Assembly (NCBI RefSeq): GCF_030651625.1
Contig: NZ_JAUSCF010000033.1
Coordinates: forward strand, 1-64,000
Reading direction: 5' to 3'
DNA length: 64,000 nucleotides
From: Hydrogenophaga sp.
GTDB lineage: Bacteria > Pseudomonadota > Gammaproteobacteria > Burkholderiales > Burkholderiaceae_C
Shown: one piece after another, positions 44,414 through 52,776 of the stretch
Layout: every line of letters starts with the position of its first letter
How positions within the stretch are numbered: position 1 is the stretch's first letter
The notes under the pieces: generated by a model
The model's database searches: none
Told to the model about the DNA's origin: nothing
What the model saw: the letters and a program-made list of their open reading frames with translations, nothing else
Made by a program: the position numbers and the translations under genes

Positions 44414-46561
44414 TCAATGTCTTGAACGACGGATCAGACCGGAGGTGTCGAGGATGAGTGCGACCTTGCCGTCGCCCAGGATCGTGGCGCCCGACACGTT
44501 GGGGACCTTGCGGTAGTTCGATTCCAGGTTCTTGATCACCACCTGTTGCTGGCCCAGCAGTTCGTCGACCATGAGCGCCACGCGGGAGCCATCGGCTTCG
44601 ACCACGACCATGATCGGGCTGGTGCCGTTGAATTCGAAGCGCGGCACCTGGAACACGCGCTCCAGCTCGATCACCGGCATGTATTCGTCGCGAACCTTCA
44701 CCACCTGGGCACCCTGGGCCACGGTGTTGATGTCGCTGGGCTTGATCTGGAACGACTCGATCACGCTGGCCAGCGGGAGGATGTAGACCTCTTCGCTCAC
44801 GCGCACCGACATGCCGTCCATGATGGCCAAAGTGAGCGGCAGGCGCACCTTCACGCTCATGCCGAAACCTTCGGAGGAATCAATCTCGACTGTGCCGTTG
44901 AGCGCGGTGATGTTTTTCTTCACCACGTCCATGCCCACGCCACGGCCCGACACGTCGGTCACTTCCGCAGCGGTGGAGAAGCCGGGTGCAAAGATCAGGT
45001 TCCAGACCTCGTTGTCGCTCATGCTGTCGGGCGCGTCGATGCCCTTTTCGCGCGCTTTGCTGAGCAGCTTCTCGCGCGACAGGCCCTTGCCGTCGTCGCG
45101 CACCTCGATGAGGATGCTGCCACCCTGGTGGCTGGCCGAGAGGGTGATGGTGCCGTGTTCGGACTTGCCGCGTGCGCGACGGTCCTCAGGCATTTCAATG
45201 CCGTGGTCGCAGCTGTTGCGGATCAGGTGGGTCAGCGGGTCGGTGATTTTTTCGATCAGCCCCTTGTCGAGTTCGGTCGATTCGCCGTGGGTGATGAGCT
45301 CGACCTTTTTGCCCAGTTTGGCGGCCAGGTCGCGCAGCATGCGAGGAAAGCGGTTGAACACCACCGACATGGGAATCATGCGGATCGACATCACCGCCTC
45401 CTGCAGGTCGCGGGTGTTGCGGTCCAGGTCGGCCAGATCGGCCAGCAGCGGCTGGTTGGCGCCGTTGTCCAGCGCGCGGCTCTTCTGGGCCAGCATGGCC
45501 TGTGTGATGACGAGTTCACCCACCAGGTTGATGAGCTGGTCAACCTTGCTCACCGAGACGCGCAGCGTGCTCGATTCGAGCTGGGCCGGGGCCGCAGCAC
45601 GTGCTTCTGCCTTGGCGGCGGGCTTGGCGACTTCGCCAGCAGCGGCTGCAACGGCGGTGGGCGCAGCGGCTGCCGGGACGCCAGTGGCTGGTACACCGGG
45701 TGCGCCATCAAAGAAGCCGAAGTCCTTGCCTTCCTGGGAGGGAGGCGCTGCATCGGCCGCCGGGGAGTCGGCACCAGGAGGTGCGCCGGCGTCCACGATG
45801 CGGATCTGTTCGCGGCTCACATGGAAGGTGAAGAGGTCGAGCAGGTCGGTGTCGCTGGCGGTGGTCTGCGCGCGGAAGATGCGTTTGTCTGTCTGGTCGC
45901 AGGGCAGGGTGTCGATCGTGCCCAGGCCGGGTATGTCGCGGAACAACTCGGCGATGCCGTCGGCCTGTGCCAGGTTGTCCACCGGGCCGATGTGGATTTC
46001 CAGATCGCGTGCCGTGCTGGCGGGTTTTGCTGCGGACACAGGAGCGGGTGCCGGAGCTGCCACAGGGGCGGGTGTGGACACACTCACTGGTGCGGTGGCC
46101 AGGGTGGAAGGCTGCAGCACTTGCACTTCTTCAGAGGGACTGCCGTTGGCCAGAATGCTGATGCGGCTCACCAGATCGTGGGTGGCGGGGGTCTCCACGT
46201 CGCGGCCCTGGTGACGTGCCAGCAACAGACGCAGCGCATCTGAGGATTCCAGCAGCACGTCGACCATGGCGGCCGTGGGTTGCAGTTCGTGGCGACGCAA
46301 TTTGTCCAGCAGCGACTCCATCTGGTGGGTCAGTTCGGCCACGTCGGCAAAGCCGAAGGTGGCGGCACCGCCCTTGATGGAGTGCGCACAGCGGAAGATC
46401 GCATTGAGCTCTTCGTCGTCGGCCTTTTCCAGGTCGAGCTGGAGCAGCATCTGCTCCATCTGGTCCAGGTTCTCACCGGCTTCTTCGAAGAAGATCTGAT
46501 AGAACTGTGTCAGGTCGAAGTTGTCGCCAGCGGCCTGGCCTTCGTTCATCATTTCACCCAT
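44414..46561 (-). CDS. cheA: Chemotaxis sensor kinase CheA
   Basis: A 715-residue CheA. P1 (Hpt) has phospho-acceptor His60 in FRCAHSIKGGAATFGF. A Pro/Ala-rich linker, a P2-like CheY-binding region (about 180-260), and another Ala-rich linker follow. Then come P3 dimerisation (INLVGELVITQAML), the P4 ATPase domain (HLIRNSCDHGIE, DDGKGL, GRGVGMDVV) and the P5 CheW-like domain ending in DTSGLIRRSRH. It autophosphorylates on P1 and passes phosphate to CheY and CheB. A strong AAGGAG precedes the ATG at 46561. cheW, normally the partner of P5, is missing from the cluster. Confidence 0.97.
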   Translation of the reverse strand: MGEMMNEGQAAGDNFDLTQFYQIFFEEAGENLDQMEQMLLQLDLEKADDEELNAIFRCAHSIKGGAATFGFADVAELTHQMESLLDKLRRHELQPTAAMVDVLLESSDALRLLLARHQGRDVETPATHDLVSRISILANGSPSEEVQVLQPSTLATAPVSVSTPAPVAAPAPAPVSAAKPASTARDLEIHIGPVDNLAQADGIAELFRDIPGLGTIDTLPCDQTDKRIFRAQTTASDTDLLDLFTFHVSREQIRIVDAGAPPGADSPAADAAPPSQEGKDFGFFDGAPGVPATGVPAAAAPTAVAAAAGEVAKPAAKAEARAAAPAQLESSTLRVSVSKVDQLINLVGELVITQAMLAQKSRALDNGANQPLLADLADLDRNTRDLQEAVMSIRMIPMSVVFNRFPRMLRDLAAKLGKKVELITHGESTELDKGLIEKITDPLTHLIRNSCDHGIEMPEDRRARGKSEHGTITLSASHQGGSILIEVRDDGKGLSREKLLSKAREKGIDAPDSMSDNEVWNLIFAPGFSTAAEVTDVSGRGVGMDVVKKNITALNGTVEIDSSEGFGMSVKVRLPLTLAIMDGMSVRVSEEVYILPLASVIESFQIKPSDINTVAQGAQVVKVRDEYMPVIELERVFQVPRFEFNGTSPIMVVVEADGSRVALMVDELLGQQQVVIKNLESNYRKVPNVSGATILGDGKVALILDTSGLIRRSRH

Positions 46562-46621
46562 GGTGAAGCTCCTTGAATGCTGCGGCAACCGCACGAGGTT
46601 TTTTGTCCAGGGACGCCGAAG

Positions 46622-46687
46622 ATCCGGCTTTGCCGGTCAAATGGCGTCGCCCCCTTGAGGGGGTAGCGCAAAGCGCTGCGGGGGAGG
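46622..46687. repeat. Intergenic hairpin repeat
   Basis: CCGGCTTTGCCGG and CCCCCTTGAGGGGG hairpins between cheY and cheA. It is a typical copy of the recurring repeat. It interrupts the che transcript and may alter the ratio of CheY to CheA. Confidence 0.7.
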
Positions 46688-46693
46688 GCTTCA

Positions 46694-47056
46694 TCATCGA
46701 ATCACCTTCTGGATCACTTCGATCAGTCGGCTCGGATCGAATGGCTTGACCAGCCAGCCGGTGGCCCCAGCGCTGCGGCCAGCCTGTTTCATCTGGTCGC
46801 TCGACTCCGTGGTCAGGATCAGGATCGGGGTGGCCTTGAATTTGGGGTGATCGCGCAGCTTGCGCGTCAGGCCAAGGCCGTCGAGTCGGGGCATGTTCTG
46901 GTCGGTCAGCACCAGGTCGATCGTGTGGGTCTGGGCCTTCTCGAAGGCGTCCTGTCCGTCCACCGCTTCCACCACGTGGAAACCCGCTCCCGTCAGCGTG
47001 AAAGAGACCATTTTTCGCATGGAAGCCGAGTCGTCTACGGCAAGAATCGATAGCAT
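46694..47056 (-). CDS. cheY: Chemotaxis response regulator CheY
   Basis: A 120-residue single receiver. Acidic pocket D8-D9, phospho-acceptor Asp52 in LVLTDQNMPRLDG, Thr in LILTTESS and Lys104 in GWLVKPF. It carries the signal from CheA to the flagellar switch. Length is normal and no output domain exists. It lies between the CheZ-like gene and cheA, co-directional with both. It ends next to the intergenic repeat at 46622. Confidence 0.93.
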   Translation of the reverse strand: MLSILAVDDSASMRKMVSFTLTGAGFHVVEAVDGQDAFEKAQTHTIDLVLTDQNMPRLDGLGLTRKLRDHPKFKATPILILTTESSDQMKQAGRSAGATGWLVKPFDPSRLIEVIQKVIR

Positions 47057-47117
47057 GGAGCACTCCGTGTTTCGAACAAATATCGACAGAATCTGGGGGG
47101 ACTTGAACGGTTCCGGG

Positions 47118-47585
47118 TCAAAACAGTTCGATGGAGCCGGCGTCCATTTCGTTTTGCGCGACCGGGCTGGGGCGATCCGGCATGGGATTCAGGCTGGCCA
47201 TCGGAATTTCGTCCTCTTCGGGTTCCATGACTTCTTCGGCCAGGCGCCAGGCGCAACCCTGCAGAATCTTTCCGGTGTGGCCCAGCAACTGGGTCGCCAT
47301 GTCGTGAAACTGCAATTCCGTCACGGCCTGGTGCAACTTCAGGCGGATCTGGCCGACATCGTCGTTCTGATCCATGGCCAAATGACCCAAGGCCTTTTCT
47401 GCGGCCCCAAAACGCTCCAGCAAGTTGCCGGTGGCGTGATCGAGCAGGCCTTCAAGCCGGTTCAGATCGGTCATGGCCATGAACAGGGCATCCTGCAGGT
47501 CGGCCACCACGCTCACGGGCAGGCTGACGGACGGCAGGGTCTGCGGCATCGGTGACGGGTCCATGGTGTGATGTGGTTCGGTCAT
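47118..47585 (-). CDS. cheZ: CheZ-like CheY-phosphate phosphatase (short form)
   Basis: A 155-residue helical protein. Its second helix reads AVTELQFHDMATQLLGH, with D95 and Q99 four residues apart, matching the phosphatase residues (Asp143, Gln147; FQDLTGQ) of CheZ. It is shorter than CheZ (about 210 residues), because the N-terminal helix and the linker are reduced. It ends in NEMDAGSIELF, where CheZ has its CheY-binding C-terminal peptide (..VDDLLDSLGF). It should dephosphorylate CheY-P. Start MTEPHHT at 47585. It is the first gene of the che cluster and has a sigma-28-like promoter upstream. Assignment is by motif, not by overall identity. Confidence 0.7.
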   Translation of the reverse strand: MTEPHHTMDPSPMPQTLPSVSLPVSVVADLQDALFMAMTDLNRLEGLLDHATGNLLERFGAAEKALGHLAMDQNDDVGQIRLKLHQAVTELQFHDMATQLLGHTGKILQGCAWRLAEEVMEPEEDEIPMASLNPMPDRPSPVAQNEMDAGSIELF

Positions 47586-47624
47586 TGGGGTGGGCAGTAC
47601 AATTTTCTGCAACTGGTTGTTGCT

Positions 47625-47651
47625 GTATCGGCAGATAACCGGCCAAATTCA
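47625..47651 (-). promoter_or_regulatory. Putative sigma-28 promoter for che cluster
   Basis: Read on the minus strand: TGAATTTG, eleven bases, GCCGATAC. The -10 element matches the flagellar sigma-28 consensus closely; the -35 element is weaker. It lies 40 bases upstream of the CheZ-like gene. Confidence 0.45.
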
Positions 47652-47733
47652 GCGGCATCTCTGCGCATAAGTGCACGCCGACGCGGCTGACAGCGTTCAG
47701 AGTCGGTCCCCCACCTCCTTCAACACGACCGGT

Positions 47734-48876
47734 ATGAGCGAGACAAGCGACAAACCCACCGTCCGCATCCTTCATCTGGAAGATTCCCGGGTGGACCACG
47801 CGCTCGTGAAATTCGCCTTGCAGCGCAGCCAGCTGAACTGCGAGCTCGCGCTGGTGGACACGCTTGAGGATCTCTTGAAGGAACTGGCCACCGGTGGCTA
47901 TGACATCGTGCTGGCCGACTACCATTTGCCCGGCTTCACAGGCCTGGACGCGTGGGATATCGTGCGTGAAACAGGCAGCAGCGACCTGCCCTTTGTGATC
48001 CTCTCTGGCGCCATTGGCGAGGCGGCAGCGGTAGAGGCCATGCACCGCGGTGTGAGCGATTACTTGCTCAAGGACAGCATGCACCGGCTCTCGCACGTGA
48101 TCGAGCGCGCGCTGGAAGTGAGCCAGACCCGGCGCGCCAAGGCCCAGGCCGATGCCGAACTGGCCGACTCACGACAGCGGCTGGCCGAGCTGGCCGAACA
48201 CCTGCAGGCATCGATCGAACAGGAGCGGGCCGACATCGCGCGCGAGATTCACGATGACATTGGCGGCGCGCTGGCTGCGGTGAAGCTTGATCTGGCCTGG
48301 GTCGGGCGGCATGCCAAGGATGAAGGCACCCTCAGCCATCTCAACACCGCCATGGAAATGCTGCAGCACGCCCTGGGCGCGAGCCAGCGCATCATGATGA
48401 ACCTGCGCCCGCCCATCCTTGACCAGGGCCTGGTCGCAGCGGTGCAGTGGCTGGCCTCCAGTTTCGAGCGGCGCACCGGCCAGCGTGTGGTGGTGCGTCG
48501 CTCGTCCGAATTCATTGACGTGCCCCGCGACGTGCAGCTGGTGGCCTACCGCACCGCACAGGAAGGGCTCACCAACATCAGCAAGCACGCACAGGCCAGC
48601 CATGTTGACATCGACCTGAACGATCGCGAGGGCGTGCTCACCCTCGAAGTCACCGACAACGGCCGGGGCATGGGGCCTGATGCGCTGCGCAAGGCCAAAT
48701 CATTCGGTCTGCTCGGCCTCACCGAACGGGCCGCCAAAGTGGGTGGCTGGCTCGATGTGAGCTCATCCCCCAGCGGGACGGCGCTGATTCTCTCGGTCCC
48801 CTTGTCGCCGGAAGCGATGCCGGGCGACACCGACCACAACCTACAGGAGCCTCATGATCAAAGTGATTTTGTGTGA
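47734..48876 (+). CDS. Cytosolic receiver-histidine kinase (HisKA_3, NarX type)
   Basis: A 380-residue soluble kinase with an N-terminal receiver (phospho-acceptor Asp62 in IVLADYHLPGFTG). A coiled linker leads to HisKA_3 (ADIAREIHDDIGGALAAVKLDLAW) with the acceptor His, and a HATPase_c domain (AQEGLTNISKHAQA, VTDNGRGMG, GLLGLTERAAKVGG). It has no sensor of its own, so input must come through its receiver, for instance from the upstream CheA or another kinase. It overlaps the LuxR regulator by 23 bases. Divergent from the CheZ-like gene. Confidence 0.88.
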   Translation: MSETSDKPTVRILHLEDSRVDHALVKFALQRSQLNCELALVDTLEDLLKELATGGYDIVLADYHLPGFTGLDAWDIVRETGSSDLPFVILSGAIGEAAAVEAMHRGVSDYLLKDSMHRLSHVIERALEVSQTRRAKAQADAELADSRQRLAELAEHLQASIEQERADIAREIHDDIGGALAAVKLDLAWVGRHAKDEGTLSHLNTAMEMLQHALGASQRIMMNLRPPILDQGLVAAVQWLASSFERRTGQRVVVRRSSEFIDVPRDVQLVAYRTAQEGLTNISKHAQASHVDIDLNDREGVLTLEVTDNGRGMGPDALRKAKSFGLLGLTERAAKVGGWLDVSSSPSGTALILSVPLSPEAMPGDTDHNLQEPHDQSDFV

Positions 48877-49483
48877 CGACCATGCGGTGGTGCGTCGCGG
48901 CATACGCGACACCATCTCGGAGGCGGTGGACATCCAGGTCGTCGGTGAAGCAGGCAGCTATCCCGAACTGCGCGATCAGATGCGCAAGACCCCATGCGAC
49001 GTGCTGGTGCTGGACCTGAACATGCCTGGGCGCGGCGGTCTGGAGGTGCTGGGTGCGCTCAAGGAAGAGGGCTCCACCGTGAAGACGCTGGTGGTCTCGA
49101 TGTACCCTGAAGACCAGTACGCCATCCGCTGCCTGCGCGCAGGCGCCCGGGGCTACCTGAACAAGGCAGGCGAGCCAGCCGAACTGGTGGCAGCCATCCG
49201 CACCGTGCAGCAGGGCCGCAAGTATGTGACGGCCGAAGTGGCGCAGATGCTGGTCGACACCCTGAACAAGCCGGAAGACGAAGAGCTGCACGCCAGTTTG
49301 TCCGAGCGCGAACTGCAGACCCTGCAGAAGATCGCCACCGGCAAGAAACTCTCCGAGATCGCTGAGGAACTCATGCTCAGCCCCAAGACCGTGAGCGTGT
49401 ACCGCGCCCGGGTGCTGGAGAAGCTCCACCTGGCGAACAATGCCGAACTGACGGTGTACGCGATCCGGAATGGGATAGTCTGA
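48854..49483 (+). CDS. NarL/LuxR-family response regulator
   Basis: A 209-residue regulator. The receiver has the phospho-acceptor Asp54 in VLVLDLNMPGRGG and Lys in GYLNKAGEP. The LuxR helix-turn-helix lies at about 145-205 (LSERELQTLQKIATGKKLSEIAEELMLSPKTVSVYRARVLEKLHLANNAEL). It is the probable target of the overlapping receiver-kinase. Regulated genes unknown. A repeat follows directly after the stop. Confidence 0.92.
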   Translation: MIKVILCDDHAVVRRGIRDTISEAVDIQVVGEAGSYPELRDQMRKTPCDVLVLDLNMPGRGGLEVLGALKEEGSTVKTLVVSMYPEDQYAIRCLRAGARGYLNKAGEPAELVAAIRTVQQGRKYVTAEVAQMLVDTLNKPEDEELHASLSERELQTLQKIATGKKLSEIAEELMLSPKTVSVYRARVLEKLHLANNAELTVYAIRNGIV

Positions 49484-49570
49484 CCCCCCGCGCCGCCTTC
49501 GGCGTCACCCCCCTGGAAGGGGGGCGCACCCAGTGGCCCGGCTAAGCCGGTTCCACGGGTGCCCTGGAAT
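49484..49570. repeat. Intergenic hairpin repeat
   Basis: CGCCGCCTTCGGCG and CCCCCCTGGAAGGGGGG hairpins, followed by a 45-base block nearly identical to 612-655. It separates the LuxR regulator from the MFS gene. Confidence 0.7.
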
Positions 49571-49710
49571 AGCTCCCCCTCGCTCGTGGCCGTGCTTTTC
49601 TCCCTAGCCCCTTTTTTGGGCTGGGGTGAGGGGCCCGAGAGTGAGGTGGCCACTTCAACGCCAATGAGTGCCTTCAGGCACGAAGACAGCGCCTGCGGAA
49701 TAATGGGTTG

Positions 49711-51291
49711 ATGTCAACTTCCCATTCGATATGGAGCCCCCTTCGACAGCCCGCCTTCCGCGGGCTGTGGCTTTGTGGGGCCGTGTTCTTCATCGGGGCG
49801 GGCATGCAGACCATGGCGGCTGCCTGGCTCATGGTCGAACTCACGGGGTCTTCGTTCCTGGCCGCGCTGGTGCAAACCGCGGTGTTTCTGCCCATGTTCC
49901 TGCTGGCTCTGCCTGCCGGCGTGCTGGCCGACACCACAGACCGCAGGCGACTGATCTCTGGCGCCTTGCTGGCCCAGGTGGCGGCCTGTTTGTTGCTGGC
50001 GGTGCTGGTACTGGCGGGCTGGGGCGGGCCGGCTTCGGTGCTGTTTCTGGTGTTCGTGTGTGGCTGCTGCACCGCTGCCATCACGCCGGCCTGGAACTCT
50101 TCGGTGGTGGACCCGGTGCCCCGCGCCGAATGGCCGCAGGCCATCACTGCCATCGGCATCGCCTACAACGCAGCGCGCGCCATCGGCCCCATGCTGGCGG
50201 GTCTGCTGTTTGCCCGGCTGGGCGCAGGCTGGGTGTTCATGGTCACGGTGTTCACCACGCTGGTGATGTGGGAGTCGATCCGGCGCTGGCCGCCCAAGGC
50301 GCACCCGCCTTCCACGTTGCCGCCCGAGCGCCTGTGGGGCGGCACGCTCAGCGGCCTGCGGTTTGCCTGGCACTCGCGCATCATCCTGGCCCAACTGGTG
50401 CGGGTGATGGCCTTCAGTGCCGCGGGTTCTGCGTTGTGGGCATTGCTGCCGGTGATCGCTCAGCGCCAGCTGGGCACGGGCGCCGAAGGCTTCGGTCTGC
50501 TCATGGGCTGCCTGGGCACCGGGGCGGTGGCGGCGGGTCTGGTCATCGGTCGGATGCGGGCGCGCTTCTCGCTGGACAGCATCGTCGCCACCAGCTGTGT
50601 GGTGTTTGCGTCCGTGATGCTGGTGGCCGCCTTCATCAACCTGCCGTGGCTGGTGTACGGAGCCATGGCCATGGGCGGCGCGGCCTGGATGTCCACCATG
50701 TCCACCTTCAACACCGCGACCCAGGCCAGCGCCCCACCCTGGGTGCGCTCGCGTGCGGTGGCCCTGCACATCGTTTCGGCACTCGGCGCGTTCGCCATCG
50801 GGTCGGCGTTCTGGGGAGCGGTGTCCGACATCGTCGGCCTCACGCCTGCGCTGGTGGCTGCCGGCGTGCTCATGGCGGCCGGTCTGCTGCTGGTGCGGCC
50901 GTTTCCCTTGCGCGTGGGCGCCGACCACGAAGTGACCCAGGGCACGCCCTGGGACGAGCTGTTTCTGGAAGCCGAACCCAGCCCGGAGGCGGGGCCGGTG
51001 GCGGTGGAGGTGGGCTACCGCATCCGCCCCGGCGAAGACAAGGCGTTTCTGGACACCATTGCCCGCATGAAGGCGCCACGTCGACGCGACGGCGCCACCT
51101 TCTGGCGGGTCTACAAAGACCTGGGTGAACCCTCGCGTTATGTGGAGCGCTTCATCGTCACCTCATGGGCCGACTACCTGCACCAGCGTGCCAGAGCCAC
51201 CATGGCCGACCGGGTCATCGAGGTGGACGTGCGCGCCTTTCTGGCGCCAGGCGAGCGTGCGCTGATGTCGCACTACATCGCGGAGCGCTGA
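49711..51291 (+). CDS. MFS transporter with C-terminal soluble domain
   Basis: A 526-residue major facilitator of the MFS_3/EntS type, with about 12 hydrophobic segments over residues 15-405 and the loop LADTTDRRRLISG after the second helix. The last 120 residues (about 425-526) are a soluble domain (VAVEVGYRIRPGEDKAFLDTIARMKAPRRRDGATFWRVYKDLGEPSRYVERFIVTSWADYLHQ), resembling an antibiotic-biosynthesis-monooxygenase-like ferredoxin fold. Such fusions exist in Proteobacteria, where the tail function is unknown. Start at 49711; there is an in-frame TTG at 49708. It likely exports a small molecule. Confidence 0.85.
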   Translation: MSTSHSIWSPLRQPAFRGLWLCGAVFFIGAGMQTMAAAWLMVELTGSSFLAALVQTAVFLPMFLLALPAGVLADTTDRRRLISGALLAQVAACLLLAVLVLAGWGGPASVLFLVFVCGCCTAAITPAWNSSVVDPVPRAEWPQAITAIGIAYNAARAIGPMLAGLLFARLGAGWVFMVTVFTTLVMWESIRRWPPKAHPPSTLPPERLWGGTLSGLRFAWHSRIILAQLVRVMAFSAAGSALWALLPVIAQRQLGTGAEGFGLLMGCLGTGAVAAGLVIGRMRARFSLDSIVATSCVVFASVMLVAAFINLPWLVYGAMAMGGAAWMSTMSTFNTATQASAPPWVRSRAVALHIVSALGAFAIGSAFWGAVSDIVGLTPALVAAGVLMAAGLLLVRPFPLRVGADHEVTQGTPWDELFLEAEPSPEAGPVAVEVGYRIRPGEDKAFLDTIARMKAPRRRDGATFWRVYKDLGEPSRYVERFIVTSWADYLHQRARATMADRVIEVDVRAFLAPGERALMSHYIAER

Positions 51292-51323
51292 CCCACCAAA
51301 GACCAATGCACGGAGAAATATCA

Positions 51324-51656
51324 ATGCCCCTGGTTCAGATCCCCCTGGCGCGCCGTGACACCCCCACCACGGCCGGGCAGATAGCCGCCCTGATTGCCGG
51401 CATCACCGACCTGATGCAAAGCGTGTTCGACCAAAACCGCGAAAGCGTGGTGGTGATCATCGACGGGGTGGACCCCGTGAACTGGGGTGTAGGCCGTGAG
51501 CCGGTCACCAGCATGCGGGCGAGGCGGAAATCAGGTCGATCGCCGCGCCTTTGCAGCATCTGGATACCGCCGCCGGGTGGCCGGGCGTGCGCACCACCCT
51601 GTTCTTCGAGGCAAAGGCTCCTTCCATTCGAGGGTGCCATGCTGGCCCGTCATTGA
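51324..51656 (+). CDS. Tautomerase-like protein, C terminus doubtful
   Basis: A reading frame of 110 residues whose first 58 resemble the 4-oxalocrotonate tautomerase family: MPLVQIPLARRDT with the terminal Pro2 that acts as catalytic base, then GITDLMQSVFDQNRESVVVIIDGVDPVNWGVGREPVT. Family members usually end near residue 65-75. The rest here (RARRKSGRSPRLCSIW...) is Arg/Pro/Ser-rich and looks like out-of-frame translation. Another frame at 51510-51640 reads more protein-like (AGWPGVRTTLFFEAKAP), so a frameshift or sequencing error is possible. RBS CGGAG precedes the ATG. Confidence 0.6.
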   Translation: MPLVQIPLARRDTPTTAGQIAALIAGITDLMQSVFDQNRESVVVIIDGVDPVNWGVGREPVTSMRARRKSGRSPRLCSIWIPPPGGRACAPPCSSRQRLLPFEGAMLARH

Positions 51657-51675
51657 CCACACACGGAGGCACTCC

Positions 51676-52368
51676 ATGCGAGGCATGCTCGATTTCAGTT
51701 CGTGGTCCACCGTGTTGACCACGGTGCTCAGCCTTGTGCTGGTCTCCCTCGTGTTCGTCGGCGTTCGGCTGGTGTTCATGCAGACCTTCCAGCGGCGGCG
51801 TGAACGCGAAAACCGCCAGATCAACGAGCGTCTGAAGGTCCTGATCGCCGCCTACAAAACCCTGGGTGGATCGTTCACCGGTGTGTTGACCGTCGATCCT
51901 GCTCACCTGCGTGAGTTGCGACCGGACACTGCCGCAGACGAAGGCGCAGAACCCGACACCCTCGCCACCGCCTCCGAGCGCCGCAGGCGGATACGCGATG
52001 CCGTGGAGGCGGCACTTTCCGATGTCATTCTGCTGGGTACCGAAGAACAGGTGCGGCTTGCTGCGCATGCCGCCAATGAAATGGTGATGGGACGCCATGT
52101 TGAAGTGGCCGCGCTGGTGGTTTCGCTGCGGGACTTCATCCGCCAGGCGCTTGACCTGACGCCTGTTCCGCCCGGCACAGTGGTGCCCAACCAGGGGCCG
52201 CTTCGCGTCAGCGCAGGCGGAGGCAGCGCCCGGCGCGGTGGTGGTGCCGGTGGACGAGGTGGCGGGGGTGCCGGTGGAGGTGGTGCCGGCATGGGGATCG
52301 GCGTGGGAGTGGGAGCCGGAGGTGGTGCGGCTGCCGGAGGCGCCGGGCGGGTGGGCGACACGAGCTGA
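51676..52368 (+). CDS. Membrane-anchored protein with Gly-rich C-terminal tail
   Basis: A 230-residue protein. Residues 12-34 form one membrane segment (STVLTTVLSLVLVSLVFVGVRLV), after which FQRRRERENRQINERL suggests a cytosolic basic helix. The central region carries LKVLIAAYKTLGGSFTGVL and AALSDVILLGTEEQVRLAAHAANEMVMG. The last 50 residues are almost wholly Gly/Ala/Val (GGGAGGRGGGGAGGGGAG). The motif LIAAYKTLGGSFTG is recurrent in small membrane proteins of unknown role in Burkholderiales. It begins 20 bases after the tautomerase frame. Function unknown. Confidence 0.7.
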   Translation: MRGMLDFSSWSTVLTTVLSLVLVSLVFVGVRLVFMQTFQRRRERENRQINERLKVLIAAYKTLGGSFTGVLTVDPAHLRELRPDTAADEGAEPDTLATASERRRRIRDAVEAALSDVILLGTEEQVRLAAHAANEMVMGRHVEVAALVVSLRDFIRQALDLTPVPPGTVVPNQGPLRVSAGGGSARRGGGAGGRGGGGAGGGGAGMGIGVGVGAGGGAAAGGAGRVGDTS

Positions 52369-52776
52369 GCCAGGCGCTGGTTTGCGTGGGCGGATTGTCT
52401 GCGCCGGAAGCCGCTCAGAGTGGCCTGCACACGGCCGAGGTGCAAACGCTGGTTCTCATGCGCCACCCCCTCGGGTCAGCGCAGTTGCAGCGTGGTGATG
52501 AATGGGGAGCCTCGGCGCGCTGGCCGAAGCCGTCTGTTTGGACGACCTGGCACCGCGCGGCGGTTGTGGTGCAGGCAACTGCCTAACCCGGCTCCGCGGG
52601 GGGGCGATCCAGGAAGTCCATCTGGCAAGGCAGATGTGCAGGTGTGGGTTCATTCGCCGGATAACCCAAAACCGTGAATGGATATGTCCCTGCGCAAGGC
52701 TGCTGGAATGTGCTGACCATAAAATTACCGATCAGTATAGATACATACCAATCGTTATATTTCGAAAGCCTCCTCC
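52369..52776. other. 408-bp intergenic region, A/T-rich promoter end
   Basis: No gene is recognised in the GC-rich first 300 bases. The last 60 bases are A/T-rich (AAAATTACCGATCAGTATAGATACATACCAATCGTTATATTTCG near 52719-52763) and hold the likely promoter of the DUF4399 gene. Confidence 0.5.

Noticed and set aside
44546..46243. A 565-codon plus-strand frame opposite cheA
   Set aside because: Composition is that of an antisense shadow (His, Val, Gly, Arg-rich, no motifs), whereas the minus strand encodes an unmistakable CheA.
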